Shown: positions 9,522-18,897 of the stretch, in pieces
Layout: every line of letters starts with the position of its first letter
Position numbering within the stretch: the stretch's first letter is position 1
DNA from: JACKBC01 sp041391125
GTDB taxonomy: Bacteria; Chloroflexota; Anaerolineae; Caldilineales; Caldilineaceae
NCBI GenBank assembly: GCA_041391125.1
Contig: JAWKON010000041.1
Span: forward strand, 15,216-79,215
Length of the DNA stretch: 64,000 nt
Reading direction: 5' to 3'
Made by a program: the position numbers and the translations under genes
Notes under the pieces: generated by a model
The model's database searches: none
The model's input: the letters and a program-made list of their open reading frames with translations, nothing else
Told to the model about the DNA's origin: nothing

Positions 9522-10633
9522 AGATTACGCGTATTGAAACCATTCCCGTCAGCGTGCCGATCAACCCGGCGCGCGCCATCAAAAGCGGGCGCGGCTACCA
9601 CACCACCTCCCCTTTTTTGCTGGTCAAAGTACACACGGATCAGGACATCATTGGTCTGGGCGAAGTTTCCTGCACGGCGGTGTGGAGCGGCGAAGATCAG
9701 CAGACCGCGGCCCACCTGATTGCGCATTATCTGGAGCCCATGCTTATCGGCCAGGACCCGACGCAGATCGAGCGGCTCATGCCGCAGATCCAGCGCACGG
9801 TGGCCAACAACCCCTTTACCAAAGCCGCGCTGGAGATGGCCTTTTGGGACATTTTGGGCAAAGAGGCCGGGCTGCCCGTCTACCGGCTGCTGGGCGGGCC
9901 GGCGCGCGATGTGGTGGCCACCAAATATTCGGTCTCTGGGTTGGAGCCGGCCAAAGCGGCCGAGGTGGCGGCGTGGGCCGTGGCGCAGGGCTTCCGCACC
10001 ATGAAGGTCAAAGTGGGCATCGACCCAGTGGAAGATGTGGCGCGTGTGGCCGCCGTGCGCGACGCCATCGGGCCGGACGTGCGGCTGGGCGTGGACGCCA
10101 ATGGCGGCTGGTCGCCGCGCCAGGCCGTGCAGACCATCCCCAAGCTGGTCGAATATGGCGTCTATTTTGCCGAGCAGCCGGTGGCCGATCTGGATATTGC
10201 CTGGCTGGCCGATGTGCGCCGCCAGGTCACCATCCCGGTCATGGCCGACGAGAGCGTCTACAGCGTGCAGGATGCGCTGGCCCTGGTGCGCGCCAACGCC
10301 GCCGATGTCTTTTCGGTCTATGTGGGCAAAGGCGGCGGCATTAGCTCGGCGCGCAAAATTGCCGCCGTGGCCGAAGCCGCCGGGCTGGTCTGCACCGTGG
10401 GCTCCAATCTGGAGCTGGGCGTGGCCAACGCCGCCATGATCCACCTGGCGCTGGCCACGCCGGTCATCGACGCTGATGCGTTTCCGTGCGACATTTTGAG
10501 CCCCTTCTATTACGACGAAGACATCCTCACCGAACCGCTGCCCATTACGGCAGGCGCAGCGCGGGCGCCGCAAGGGCCGGGGCTGGGGGTGGCGTTGGAT
10601 GAGGAGAAGGTGGAGTTTTATCGGGTGAAATAA
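9518..10633 (+). CDS. Mandelate racemase/muconate lactonizing enzyme family protein
   Basis: A complete 371-residue enolase-superfamily enzyme. The N-terminal capping domain is followed by the TIM barrel. The K-x-K pair is in TMKVKVG (K163, K165), the metal ligands are D193 (GVDAN), E219 (FAEQP) and D244 (MADES), and the opposite-face Lys is K271 (YVGKGGG). The K-x-K plus Lys pattern fits the muconate lactonizing/dipeptide epimerase subgroup; such enzymes abstract a proton alpha to a carboxylate. The substrate is not evident. Coupled by a 4-nt overlap to the gene before it. Likely cytosolic, acting on sugar acids or amino-acid derivatives. Confidence 0.9.
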   Translation: MKITRIETIPVSVPINPARAIKSGRGYHTTSPFLLVKVHTDQDIIGLGEVSCTAVWSGEDQQTAAHLIAHYLEPMLIGQDPTQIERLMPQIQRTVANNPFTKAALEMAFWDILGKEAGLPVYRLLGGPARDVVATKYSVSGLEPAKAAEVAAWAVAQGFRTMKVKVGIDPVEDVARVAAVRDAIGPDVRLGVDANGGWSPRQAVQTIPKLVEYGVYFAEQPVADLDIAWLADVRRQVTIPVMADESVYSVQDALALVRANAADVFSVYVGKGGGISSARKIAAVAEAAGLVCTVGSNLELGVANAAMIHLALATPVIDADAFPCDILSPFYYDEDILTEPLPITAGAARAPQGPGLGVALDEEKVEFYRVK

Positions 10634-10636
10634 GAA

Positions 10637-10727
10637 CGTATTGCATATTGCGTATTGCGTGTGTACCGGGTTGGAATTTGTGACGAAGCTACTTTCTGAA
10701 TCCGTTCACGCAACACGCAACAAAATC
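10637..10727. repeat. Family E hairpin, third location
   Basis: Left arm of GCGTATTGCGTGTGTACCGG type, a core reading GACGAAGCTACTTTCTGAA, and right arm TTCACGCAACACGCAAC. It begins 3 nt after the stop of the enolase-superfamily gene, so it may act as its 3' end structure. Confidence 0.6.
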
Positions 10728-10752
10728 TTTTCAACAAGGGAAACCGAAAATC

Positions 10753-11560
10753 ATGGACTCTCTCGACAAAATCTATTACGATCTGACCTGGCCGGAGATC
10801 AACGAAGCGGTGCTAGCGGGCAAGGTGGTGCTGCTCCCATTGGCAGCACCGAGCAGCACGGTCACCATTTGCCCGCTAGATACGGACAACTTTCTGGCGC
10901 GGCGTCTGTATTGAGGCGGCCAAATTGAAGCCCCGTGAAACGCTGGTTATGCCTACCATTCCGTACGGCTATAACGAGCACGCGCAGGATTTTCCCGGCA
11001 CCATCCACGTGACCTACGAGCACTTTATTGAATATTGCCTAGACGTGTGCAAAAGCGTGGCCTACGCCGGCTTTGATCGCATCGTCATCATCGACGGCCA
11101 CGGCTCCAACGAGCATCTGTGCGAATTCATCGCCCGCCGCGCCACGCTGGAGACCGATGCGCTGGTGGCCTCCACCATTTGGACCAACCTGGCCATCGAG
11201 GCCTTTGAAGCCGTGCGCGATTCTGGCTTTGGCGGGGCGGCCCACGCCTGCGAAATGGAGACATCGGCCTATCTCTATTTGGAGCCATCCCGCGTGCAAA
11301 TGGACAAAGCGCAGGATCATTACGGCGGCGCTGCCGGCAAAGAGGGCTCCAAATTCCTCAACGTGGATCTGACCAAGGGCTGGGGGCCCATGAAGTTAGT
11401 GCGCTGGACCAGCAGCGCCACGCCGCGGCGTCAGCGGTGCGCCCACGCTGGCCACGGCCGAGAAGGGCAACTACCATCGGCGGCGCGGCGGAAAACTGAG
11501 TAGCGTTTATGCGCGAATTCCGGGCGTTGGAGAAGGGTCAGCGGGTTGATCATCAGGGTG
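10753..11560 (+). pseudogene. Creatininase-family amidohydrolase, frameshifted
   Basis: From ATG 10753 the frame reads MDSLDKIYYDLTWPEINEAV, then KVVLLP, and shifts near 10843 to GSTEQHGHHLP, the hallmark metal-binding motif of creatininases. A second frame from about 10925 carries the body: MPTIPYGYNEHAQDFPGTI, IVIIDGHGSNEH and HACEMETSAYLYL, with the His/Asp/Glu zinc and manganese ligands. After about 11400 it shifts again to SGAPTLATAEKG and then MREFRAL; the exact end is unclear. The family hydrolyses creatinine or related cyclic amides. It is the first gene of a heavily disrupted operon. The residues needed for catalysis are all encoded, but in different frames. Confidence 0.7.
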
Positions 11561-11863
11561 GTCAAGCCGGGGGTTGCCGCAGTTGCCGAATTTGGGTCAG
11601 CCTATCCCCCTGGCCCCCTTTCCACCGGATGTATCCAGTTCAGGAAAGAGAGGGAGGAACTGTAGGACAAAGTGGTTTGTGTAGTAAGTATCGACTTTTA
11701 TATGGACTGAGTTGGTGCAACGAGAACTCAAATATCTCATATCAGTTCAGGGGAGAGGATTATGGTATGAACTATCAGTTCTAAATCAACTCTGGATCAT
11801 GAAGAGTGTTTATCAACAGCCCTCCCCTTCCTGATCGGATGGAAGGGAGATGGAGGGGTAGGT
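11561..11863. other. Gap without a supported gene
   Basis: About 300 bp between the creatininase and SDR remnants. No motif-bearing reading frame is seen in any frame. The last bases lead into a strong AAAGGAGG Shine-Dalgarno at 11864-11871. The rest looks like an untranslated or decayed spacer. Confidence 0.4.
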
Positions 11864-11877
11864 AAAGGAGGAAACCC

Positions 11878-12648
11878 GCGAATTTAGGCATCGAAAACAA
11901 ATTGCCCTTATCACCGGCGAGCAGCTTCGGGCTGGGAGCGGAGCATCGGCGCTAGCGTTGGCGCTTGAAGGCGTCAAGGTGGCCATCTGCGCACGCACGG
12001 CGGATGCGCTGGAGAGCACAGTGGCCGAGCTGCGCGATTTGTCAGGTGCGGCGTTAGGCATCGTGGCGGACATTATGGCGCCGGATGCGGCAGCGCAGAT
12101 TCACCAGCAGGTGGTGGATGGATTGGGGCCGGTCGATATTCTGGTCAACAATGTGGGTGGCGTGTTGGACCGCACCCCCAATTACAGAGAGCACCAGCCC
12201 TGAAGATTTCAAACGCACCTTTGACCTCAACGTGTTGGCGCGTTTGAACTGTGCAAGCTGACCGTGCGCATGAAAGAACAGGGCTGGGGGCGCATCATCA
12301 ATATTTCGTCCATCTTTGACGCAGATAGCGTCTTATATGTCGACCAAGGCGGCCATGATCGCTGCCAGCAAACACCTGGCGCTGGAGCTGGCGCCCGCAC
12401 GGCGTGACCTTGATCAGCAGCATGGCGCCCGGCTCCATCCTTTTTCCCTGGCGGCGTTGGGATCGCTAAAACTGATCCGCGCCCGAGACGGTGCAAGGAT
12501 ACCTTCATCTCGAGCAGAATCTGCCCTCCGGCCAGTTTGGCGGACCGGAACCCATTGGCGATACGTGGTGGCTTTCTGGCTCTTAAAAACCTGGTTGATC
12601 ACGGGGACGTCAAGTAACGTGGACGAGGCGAAGTCGATCGTTGATTGA
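11878..12648 (+). pseudogene. Short-chain dehydrogenase/reductase, frameshifted and lacking a start codon
   Basis: AAAGGAGG is followed at ideal spacing by GCG where ATG is expected, then NLGIEN and KIALITG-type sequence. The Rossmann glycine motif is split between frames (SSFGLGA in one, LALALEGVKVAICART in another). DILVNNVGG follows, then FDLNVLA, GWGRIINISSIF with the catalytic Ser region, YMSTKAAM with the YxxxK pair, and APGSILFPGG in yet another frame. At least five frame changes occur in 770 bp. Intact it would be an NAD(P)-dependent oxidoreductase. It sits in the disrupted 10.75-14.76 kb operon. Confidence 0.7.
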
Positions 12649-12857
12649 AGCTGGAAACCTGTGTCGGTTTCCGGTCCTATCTAACCTGGCGAAGTCAGAA
12701 CCAAAATTGACCACGAAGATTGTGTGTTGGCTCTGGCTAACACGCACAACACTGTGCCTCGCGGCCAAATATCAAGTACAATTTCCATGATTCCGGACGG
12801 TTGTTGGGTTTTTCTCAATCAAGGGATGATGGATAGCCAACTGTTTTGCCTGTATAC

Positions 12858-13728
12858 ATGACACACACCCAAAACCGCATTCTCCTCTTATTCCTAACGC
12901 CCGCCTTGTTGATGATCTTCATTTTTTACGGTCATTCCATCGCTGTGCGAGGCCATCTACATCAGCTTTACCGATCTGGCGCTGGCTGGTCCCAAGGCTA
13001 TGGACTACACCTTTACCGGGTTGAAGAATTACAACAAGCTCTCTAACGCGACCGCAACTTTCTGCATTCGGCTCTCGCTGTCGATCCAGTACGTCTACAC
13101 AAACATCGGCCAGTTTACGTTGGGGCTGATCGCGGCGCTGATTCTGCACCGACGCAAGCTGTGGGACAGGCCGTTCTGCTGGCCGTCATCGTGCTGCCTG
13201 GTCATTCCGGGCATTACGCAGGCGCGATCTGATGCGTCCATGCTGGGGGCCAAAGAGTTTGGCACGCTCAACCGGTTGGTGGGCTTTTTGGGCGTTGATG
13301 ATTTTGTGGACACGCACCTACCCCATGCTCTCCATTGTGCTGGTCAACTTCTGGAACAACTCGGGCTTTGCCATGATCCTCTTCTGGCCGGGCTAGAGGC
13401 ATCCCCGAGAAATTATCAGTCGGCCACCATCGACGAAGCGCCAACGGCTGGCAGATGCTCACGCGCATCCGGCTGCCGCTGATCCGCTACGTGGTGCTGC
13501 TCTGGCTGCTGCTCAACACCTTGGCCTTTTTGGCATGTTCAGCCTAGTCTTTGCGCTGACCCGCGGTGGGCCGGACAACGCCACCGAGCTGGTCAGCATC
13601 TATATTACAACCAGGGCTTCCAGTTTTGAACTCGGCTACGGCTTGGCGCGGCGGCTATGGTGATGCTGGTGATCAACTTGTTCTTCCCAGCATTTTTGTA
13701 TGTCCGGTTAATGCGCGTGGAGCTGTAG
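12858..13728 (+). pseudogene. Carbohydrate ABC transporter permease (MalF/UgpA-like), frameshifted
   Basis: Starts MTHTQNRILLLFLTPALLMI at ATG 12858, then changes frame repeatedly: AIYISFTDLALAGP, FTGLKNYNKL, GQFTLGLIAALILHRRKLWD, MLSIVLVNFWNNSGFAMIL, and the EAA-loop region reading as SATIDGANGWQMLTRIRLPL once frames are joined, then ALTRGGPDNATELVSIY and the end at TAG 13728. This is a binding-protein-dependent sugar permease with six membrane helices. More than eight frame changes. No solute-binding protein or ATPase adjoins it. The gap 12649-12857 holds only a short GGAAACC/GGTTTCC inverted repeat. Confidence 0.7.
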
Positions 13729-13865
13729 ACAATTTCATTGCCATAGGTGCAGAATAGCCGCAAAAAGCCAAAAAATTCACAAAAGGGCCGCCAGAATTTT
13801 GTGGTTTCGTATTTTGCTGCTTTATCAAAATTTTACCGGGAGAGTTAGAGATAAAGGAGTGTACC

Positions 13866-14759
13866 GTTGGCAACGCGTTCGAACCAATTCTGAGCACACA
13901 GCAACAATCGAGACAAATCGACAGCAGCCACCGCCGGCAGGAGCGGTGGACGATTGCCGGCATCTATCTCTTTTTGCTGCTCTTTTCCATTTTCATCCTC
14001 ATTCCTTTATCCTGGCCCTTTTTGAGCGCATTTTACCAACAAGCCCGCGATCAACACCGGCCTCACTTGTATTGGCCGGTAGCCGCTACGTGGGATCACT
14101 TCTGGAACGCCATCAGGCACCGGACAGGCATTGACCCTTTTGCGCAACAGCATCGTCACGGTAGGGGGCGCGGTCATTCTGGCGCTGATCGTATCTGCTG
14201 AGCGTATGCGCTGTCGCGGGCGCGCTTTCGCTGGAAGCGGCCGCTCATGTTTGGCATTCTGCTGGTTGCCAGATCTCCCGGCACGGCCACCGTACTGCCT
14301 TTTTACTGCAAATCCCTTCAAGGTTGCATCTGCTCAACAGCCTCTTAGGCGTGGCCCTAGGCATGACCGCCGGGCCATCCCTTTATGCTGTGGGTGATGA
14401 AAGGCTTTATCGACACGGTGCCGATTGAACTGGAGGAAGCGGCGTTTTGGACGCCTCGCGCTTTCAGGCGCTCTCGCGCGTTGTCTTTCCGCTGGCGCTG
14501 CCCGGCGTGGGGCGGCGTCGATCCTGGCCTTCAATGGGGCGTGGGGTAGCCTTTTTCCTGCCGCTGATTCTGCTTCGATGCCGACAAATTTGTGATGCCG
14601 TTGGGATTGTTCGCGCGCTGATTGCTTACACGAATCTGGACTACGGCGTGGTGAACGCCCATGGCGCTGCTCTATATGCTGCCGTCGTTTCTCATCTTCA
14701 TTTTTGCCCGCCAGTATCTGATTCGGGGAACCATGGCCGGGGCCATGGCGGGGCAATAA
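13866..14759 (+). pseudogene. Carbohydrate ABC transporter permease (MalG-like), frameshifted
   Basis: A good AAAGGAG (13853-13859) precedes a frame beginning at a non-start triplet (GTT 13866) that encodes WTIAGIYLFLLLFSIFILIP, then FLSAFYQ. Other frames continue with NSIVTVGGAVILALIVSLLS-like sequence, LLGVALGMTAG, LWVMKGFIDTVPIELEEA, the EAA segment (ASRFQALSRVVFPLALPGV) and YMLPSFLIFIFARQYLIRG, ending at TAA 14757-14759. This is the MalG-type partner of the preceding permease. Gene order and motifs are kept while the frames are not, as in the rest of this operon. Confidence 0.7.
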
Positions 14760-14818
14760 TCGGGAAGAAAGTCTGTCGACTTTCAACCGGCGGTCACTTG
14801 CCAAAGGAAAAAGTTCCC

Positions 14819-15322
14819 ATGTCTCAACCAACATCACCCACCCCACCACCTGCCTTCGCCCTCTCGTTGCTCGAAGGTCGCCACATTGCCACCCTGGCCA
14901 CCCACCGCGCCGACGGCTCCATTCACCTGGCTGCCATCTGGTTTCTCTATCACGACGGCATTCTCTATTTCCCCACCAATTCTGGCAGCCAGAAGGCGCG
15001 CAACGTAGCCCGAAATCCCACCGCCTCCGCCATGATCGATACGCGCGTGCCGGGCCAAGAACAGGGCATCTCCGTCTCTGGCCACGCCGCCATTATCGCC
15101 GGTCAACGCGGCCGCGATCGGGTGGCTCAAGCGCAGCGCCGCTACCTGACGCCCAAAGCGCGCTATGAGTCCAACGTCGGCGCGGCCTACGCCAAATTTG
15201 ACGATGTCGTCATCGCCTTGACGCCGCAGCGTTGGACCACATGGAACATCGCGCAAATGAACGCCAATAATTTCGACGGGATTCTGGGCGTGGAGAGCGG
15301 CTATCTTTATCCATACGATTGA
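14819..15322 (+). CDS. Pyridoxamine 5'-phosphate oxidase-like (FMN/F420-binding split-barrel) protein
   Basis: A 167-residue protein. I start at ATG 14819, after AAAGGAAAAAG, rather than further upstream where the frame overlaps the broken permease. The split-barrel pattern is clear: GRHIATLATHRADGSIHLAA, WFLYHDGILYFPT, SQKARNVARNPTASAMI and the strand ISVSGHAAII. Such proteins bind FMN or F420 and reduce or oxidise small molecules; the exact substrate is open. The gene is intact, in contrast to the disrupted operon ending 60 bp upstream. C-terminal tail GVESGYLYPYD. Confidence 0.75.
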   Translation: MSQPTSPTPPPAFALSLLEGRHIATLATHRADGSIHLAAIWFLYHDGILYFPTNSGSQKARNVARNPTASAMIDTRVPGQEQGISVSGHAAIIAGQRGRDRVAQAQRRYLTPKARYESNVGAAYAKFDDVVIALTPQRWTTWNIAQMNANNFDGILGVESGYLYPYD

Positions 15323-15339
15323 CATTACGCCATCCGGAT

Positions 15340-15909
15340 ATGAACATGCCATCAACCCAAGCCCCTAAACAACCCACCTGGTCACAGGTTAAACGCGCCC
15401 TCTCCAGTTTAGACCAAAGCGAACTGCTCGACCTTATCGGTGATCTCTTTAAGCTCAATGCGGACAACAAGGTTTTTCTGGCCTCGCGCTACATACACTC
15501 GGACCCACAGACGCTCATGGAGCCCTATCGCAAAGCGATCCGCGCCGAGTTCAATCCGGGGCGCGGCTTTCCGCGTCTAAATTTGCGGGCGGCGCGCAAA
15601 GCGCTCCACGATTTTAAGAAAGCCTGTGACGACCCAGCGCTGATCGCCGATCTGATGATCTACTATGTGGAGCAGGGCGTAATTTGCACAAAGAACTACG
15701 GCGATATTGACGAACGCTTTTATGACAGTCTAGAATCAGTTTACAGCGCGGCCATCCAAACCATTGTGGATACGGGCGACGCCGAAGTCGCGGAACATTT
15801 TCGCCCGCGCATGGCCAAGATCGTGCGCAACACATCCGGTATTGGGTGGGGCTTCCATGATGCGCTGAACGATATGTATCATAACGACTATCCGGACGAG
15901 AACAGATAA
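15340..15909 (+). CDS. DUF6155-family protein
   Basis: About 189 residues from ATG 15340 (an upstream TTG at 15319 would overlap the previous stop). Soluble and helical, with DQSELLDLIGDLFKLNADNK near the N-terminus, ASRYIHSDPQTLMEPYRKAI, and a second helical half (YYVEQGVICTKNYGDIDERF). I recognise the DUF6155 pattern but no enzyme motif; the function is unknown. It lies 17 bp after the split-barrel gene and 19 bp before the PhyH gene, so co-transcription is likely. Confidence 0.6.
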   Translation: MNMPSTQAPKQPTWSQVKRALSSLDQSELLDLIGDLFKLNADNKVFLASRYIHSDPQTLMEPYRKAIRAEFNPGRGFPRLNLRAARKALHDFKKACDDPALIADLMIYYVEQGVICTKNYGDIDERFYDSLESVYSAAIQTIVDTGDAEVAEHFRPRMAKIVRNTSGIGWGFHDALNDMYHNDYPDENR

Positions 15910-15928
15910 TAGCAGAATCGGAGTACCC

Positions 15929-16669
15929 ATGAACGAAGTCGCCCACTATAAATTCGATGTCCAAGGCTATCTCATTCTGCCCGACGTGCTGAGCGCGGAT
16001 GAAGTGGCCGCGCTCAACTGCCTGATCGACGCCCAAAATCTGGCCGAGCCGGGGCTGGAGACCAGCGAGCCCGTTTGGCGGCTACCTGAGCTGGGGCCAA
16101 CTCTTTTGCGATCTGCTCGATCACCCGGCCATTATGCCCTATCTTAAAGTGATTCTGGGCGATGGCTTCCGGCTGGATCACTATTACGGCATCTACATGC
16201 GCGCCGGCACCGAGCGGCTCAACCTGCACGGCGGCAACACGCCCTACGACCCGCCCGAATATTACCACTTTCGCAACGGCCACATGTACAACGGCCTGAC
16301 CGTCGTCTCTTGGAATTTGAGCGACACCGGCCCCGAGCACGGTGGCTTCTGCTGCATCCCCGGCAGCCACAAGGCCAACTACCCCTGCCCGCCGGAGATC
16401 AAAGAGAATCACGTCGACTCGGACATGGTCGTCATCCCCGAAGCCAAAGCCGGTTCCGTCGTCATCTTTACCGAAGCGCTCACCCACGGCACCGCCCCTG
16501 GACGGCCAACCACCAGCGCCGCTCCTTGCTCTACAAATACAGCCCGGCCCAGCAGTCCTGGTCCAAAACGCACATTCAGCCACCGGACGGCGTGAATTTA
16601 ACGCTGCGCCAACAACTGCTCTTCGAACCACCCTACTTCCACCAACGCCAATCTCTTTTTGAAGAATAA
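15929..16669 (+). CDS. Phytanoyl-CoA dioxygenase (PhyH) family protein, two frameshifts
   Basis: N-terminus YKFDVQGYLILPDVLSADEV from ATG 15929 is typical of PhyH oxygenases. The frame changes near 16080 and resumes with LFCDLLDHPAIMPYLKVILG, GLTVVSWNLSDTGPEHGGFC, CIPGSHKANYP and ALTHGTAP with the distal Fe-binding His, then changes again near 16500 to NHQRRSLLYKYSP with the 2-oxoglutarate-binding Arg. Fe(II)/2-oxoglutarate enzyme; substrate unknown. Shares a plus-strand cluster with the Gfo/Idh/MocA gene downstream. The indels may be consensus errors because all motifs survive. Confidence 0.7.
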
Positions 16670-16756
16670 CCCGCTGGCCATCAGGGAATCCCTCTTGACA
16701 ACAAATCACAGTCCATCAAACAATCAAAAAAATCACAGTCCAGACACCGTTACCAT

Positions 16757-17765
16757 ATGACCACTCACCGCTATCCAAACCGCTATGATCGGCTGCGGGC
16801 GCATGGCCCAAGGCCACATGCGCGCCATGCTGGCCCAGCAAGACACCACCACCATCCGCGTCGTCTGCGAACCATCGGAGGCGGCCTATACACAAACCTG
16901 CGCTCTTTTTACGGAGCGCGGCTTGCCGCCCCCGCCCAATGAACCCGACCTGACGCGACTATTAGATCAGTATGGCGCCGAACTGGACGCCGCCTTTATC
17001 ATCACGCCCCACGCCTATCACTACGCCCAAACCAAAGCCTGCATGGACGCCGGGCTGGACGTGCTGCTGGAAAAGCCCATGGTCATCACCGGGGCAGAGG
17101 CGGAGGGGCTAATTGAGGCGCGCGACCGCACCGATCGGCTGCTGGTGGTCGCCTTTCCGGGCAGCCTGTCGCCGCAGATCCGCCACGCCGTGCAGCTTTT
17201 GCGTGCCGGTGAACTGGGCGAAATTCTCACCATTTCGGGCATCTCATGGGAAAACTGGCGTACGCCTAACATTGGCACCTGGCGGCAGATCCCCGAGATT
17301 GCCGGCGGCGGCTTCTTCTTCGATACCGGCGCCCACATGCTCAATACCATTACCGACCTGGCCGGCGAAGATTTTGCCGACGTGGCCGCCTGGCTGGACA
17401 ATCGAGAGACGCCCGTGGAAATCCTCGGTGCGGTCATGGCGCGGCTGCGCTCGGGCGTGCTGGTCACCATGAATGCGTGCGGCGACACCTGCACCCGCTC
17501 CACGGCGGACATTCGCGTCTTCTGTTCGCAGGGCGTCATCTTTACCGATATTTGGGGCAAATTTCTCACAATTCAGCGCCCCGGTCAGGCGCAAGCAGAG
17601 GAGGTGGAGCTACCGCCCTCCATGGGCGTATGGCAGCAGTTTGTGGCCGTGCGCCACGGCGAACTGGCCAACCCCTGTCCGCCCGAGGTGGGGCTGCGCA
17701 TGGCCAAGCTGTGGGACGCCATCCGCGCCTCGGCGGAAAAAGATGGGGCGCGCGTGCGGCTGTAA
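16757..17765 (+). CDS. Gfo/Idh/MocA-family NAD(P)-dependent oxidoreductase
   Basis: The continuous frame from 16785 begins MIGCGRMAQGHMRAML, the dinucleotide-binding turn. The first strand lies just upstream in another frame (MTTHR then IQTAMIGCG), so I place the start at ATG 16757 with a one-base shift near 16773. Further motifs: FIITPHAYHYAQTKACMDAG, LLEKPMV (the EKP signature) and GGGFFFDTGAHMLNTI with the catalytic-site His. About 335 residues, normal for the family. Oxidises or epimerises sugars or inositols; the exact substrate is not clear. Confidence 0.85.
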
Positions 17766-17771
17766 TATGAC

Positions 17772-17949
17772 AGCGGAGACTGCGATGCACGGCTCCGAAA
17801 CCCTCATCATTACAGCCGCGCCATCAGCCGTGCGTTGCCGTCGCAGCGGCCTCATTTGAGACAGTTGCTAAGCGGAGACTGCGATGCACGGCTCCGAAAC
17901 CCTCATCATTACAGCCGCGTCATCAGCCGTGCGTTGCCGTCGCAGCGGC
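17772..17949. repeat. Two tandem copies of a 79-bp hairpin repeat (family B copies 1 and 2)
   Basis: 17772-17850 and 17871-17949 differ at one base and are separated by 20 bp (period 99). Each has left arm GACTGCGATGCACGGCT and right arm AGCCGTGCGTTGCCGTC, an imperfect 17-bp stem, inside flanks AGCGGA and AGCGGC. A third, diverged 79-bp copy lies at 38067-38145. The pair lies between convergent genes, where it could act as a transcription terminator or REP-like element. Confidence 0.75.
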
Positions 17950-17970
17950 TGCATATCAACCGCCTCTATT

Positions 17971-18777
17971 TCACAGCACAACCTCCGCCAATACGGGCAA
18001 ATGGTCCGACGGATAGCGCCCATTTTCCTGATCCGCCAAAATGGCATGACGCTGCACCTGCACAGCCGGGACCGCGTCAGTTGGCGGCTTCCAAACAAAA
18101 ACAAAGTCGATCTTCTCATAAAGCGGATCGGCAAAGTCGCCGTTGAAGGTACCGGTCGGCCCCTCATGGGGCGTTTGTGTTATGTGCATGGCATCCCGCA
18201 GCGGAGAGCCATTCCCATCCGGCGCCGTGAGCGCCACATAGGGCGCCGACCCCTCTACGCAGTTAAAATCGCCCGTCATCACGGTGGGCAGAGCCGGAAC
18301 ACGCTCGGCCGAAAAGCGGCGCAGCAGATGAGCGCTCTCCACCTGTGCCGTCATGCCGCGATGATCAAAGTGGGTGTTCAAATGCAGAAAACGCGCGGCG
18401 CTCTGCGCGTCCACAAACTCCGCCCAAGTCGCAATGCGCGGCAGCGAAGCATCCCATCCAATACTGCCCACTTGGGCTGGCGCCTCCGAAAGCCAGAATG
18501 TTCCACTCTGCGCCAGTTGGAGCCGGCTTTTGCGGTAAAAGATGGCGGCAAATTCGCCCGCCTCTTGGCCATCATCACGGCCCACGCCCACCCAGCCGAA
18601 ATCGGGCAGACCGGCCATCAGATCATCCAGCGGCTCTTTGCGCACCTCCTGCAAGCCAATCAGATCGGGCTGATACCGATTCAGGAGTTCAATCACGCGC
18701 GCTTGGCGATGGGGCCATGCGTTTGCGCCATCGTTGGGGTTGTGGTAGCGGATGTTATATGAGATGATACGGAGCAT
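17971..18777 (-). CDS. Endonuclease/exonuclease/phosphatase-family hydrolase
   Basis: 268 residues starting at ATG 18777 (MLRIISYNIRYHNPNDGANA). Family motifs run in order: SYNIRYHNP with the catalytic Asn, DLIGLQEV with the metal-binding Glu, LHLNTHFDHRG, MTGDFNCVEGS and YPSDHLPVLAEV with the catalytic Asp-His. The version resembles the sphingomyelinase/nocturnin-like metal-dependent phosphoesterases often found next to sugar-metabolism genes in bacteria. No signal peptide, so probably cytosolic. Convergent with the Gfo/Idh/MocA gene; the 79-bp repeats fill the gap. Confidence 0.85.
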   Translation of the reverse strand: MLRIISYNIRYHNPNDGANAWPHRQARVIELLNRYQPDLIGLQEVRKEPLDDLMAGLPDFGWVGVGRDDGQEAGEFAAIFYRKSRLQLAQSGTFWLSEAPAQVGSIGWDASLPRIATWAEFVDAQSAARFLHLNTHFDHRGMTAQVESAHLLRRFSAERVPALPTVMTGDFNCVEGSAPYVALTAPDGNGSPLRDAMHITQTPHEGPTGTFNGDFADPLYEKIDFVFVWKPPTDAVPAVQVQRHAILADQENGRYPSDHLPVLAEVVL

Positions 18778-18897
18778 AATTGTTGCCTTCAATTTTCGCT
18801 GGCAATTGAACTGAATTTTATGGGCAGGATAACATGCCCATCACCACATATCAAGATCTGCAAACCTTCAAGACTTTTAAAACCGAGGAAACCACAC

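Noticed and set aside
9419..10573. 384-codon minus-strand frame opposite the enolase-superfamily gene
   Set aside because: Shadow of a high-GC coding region; no recognisable domain and no start signal.
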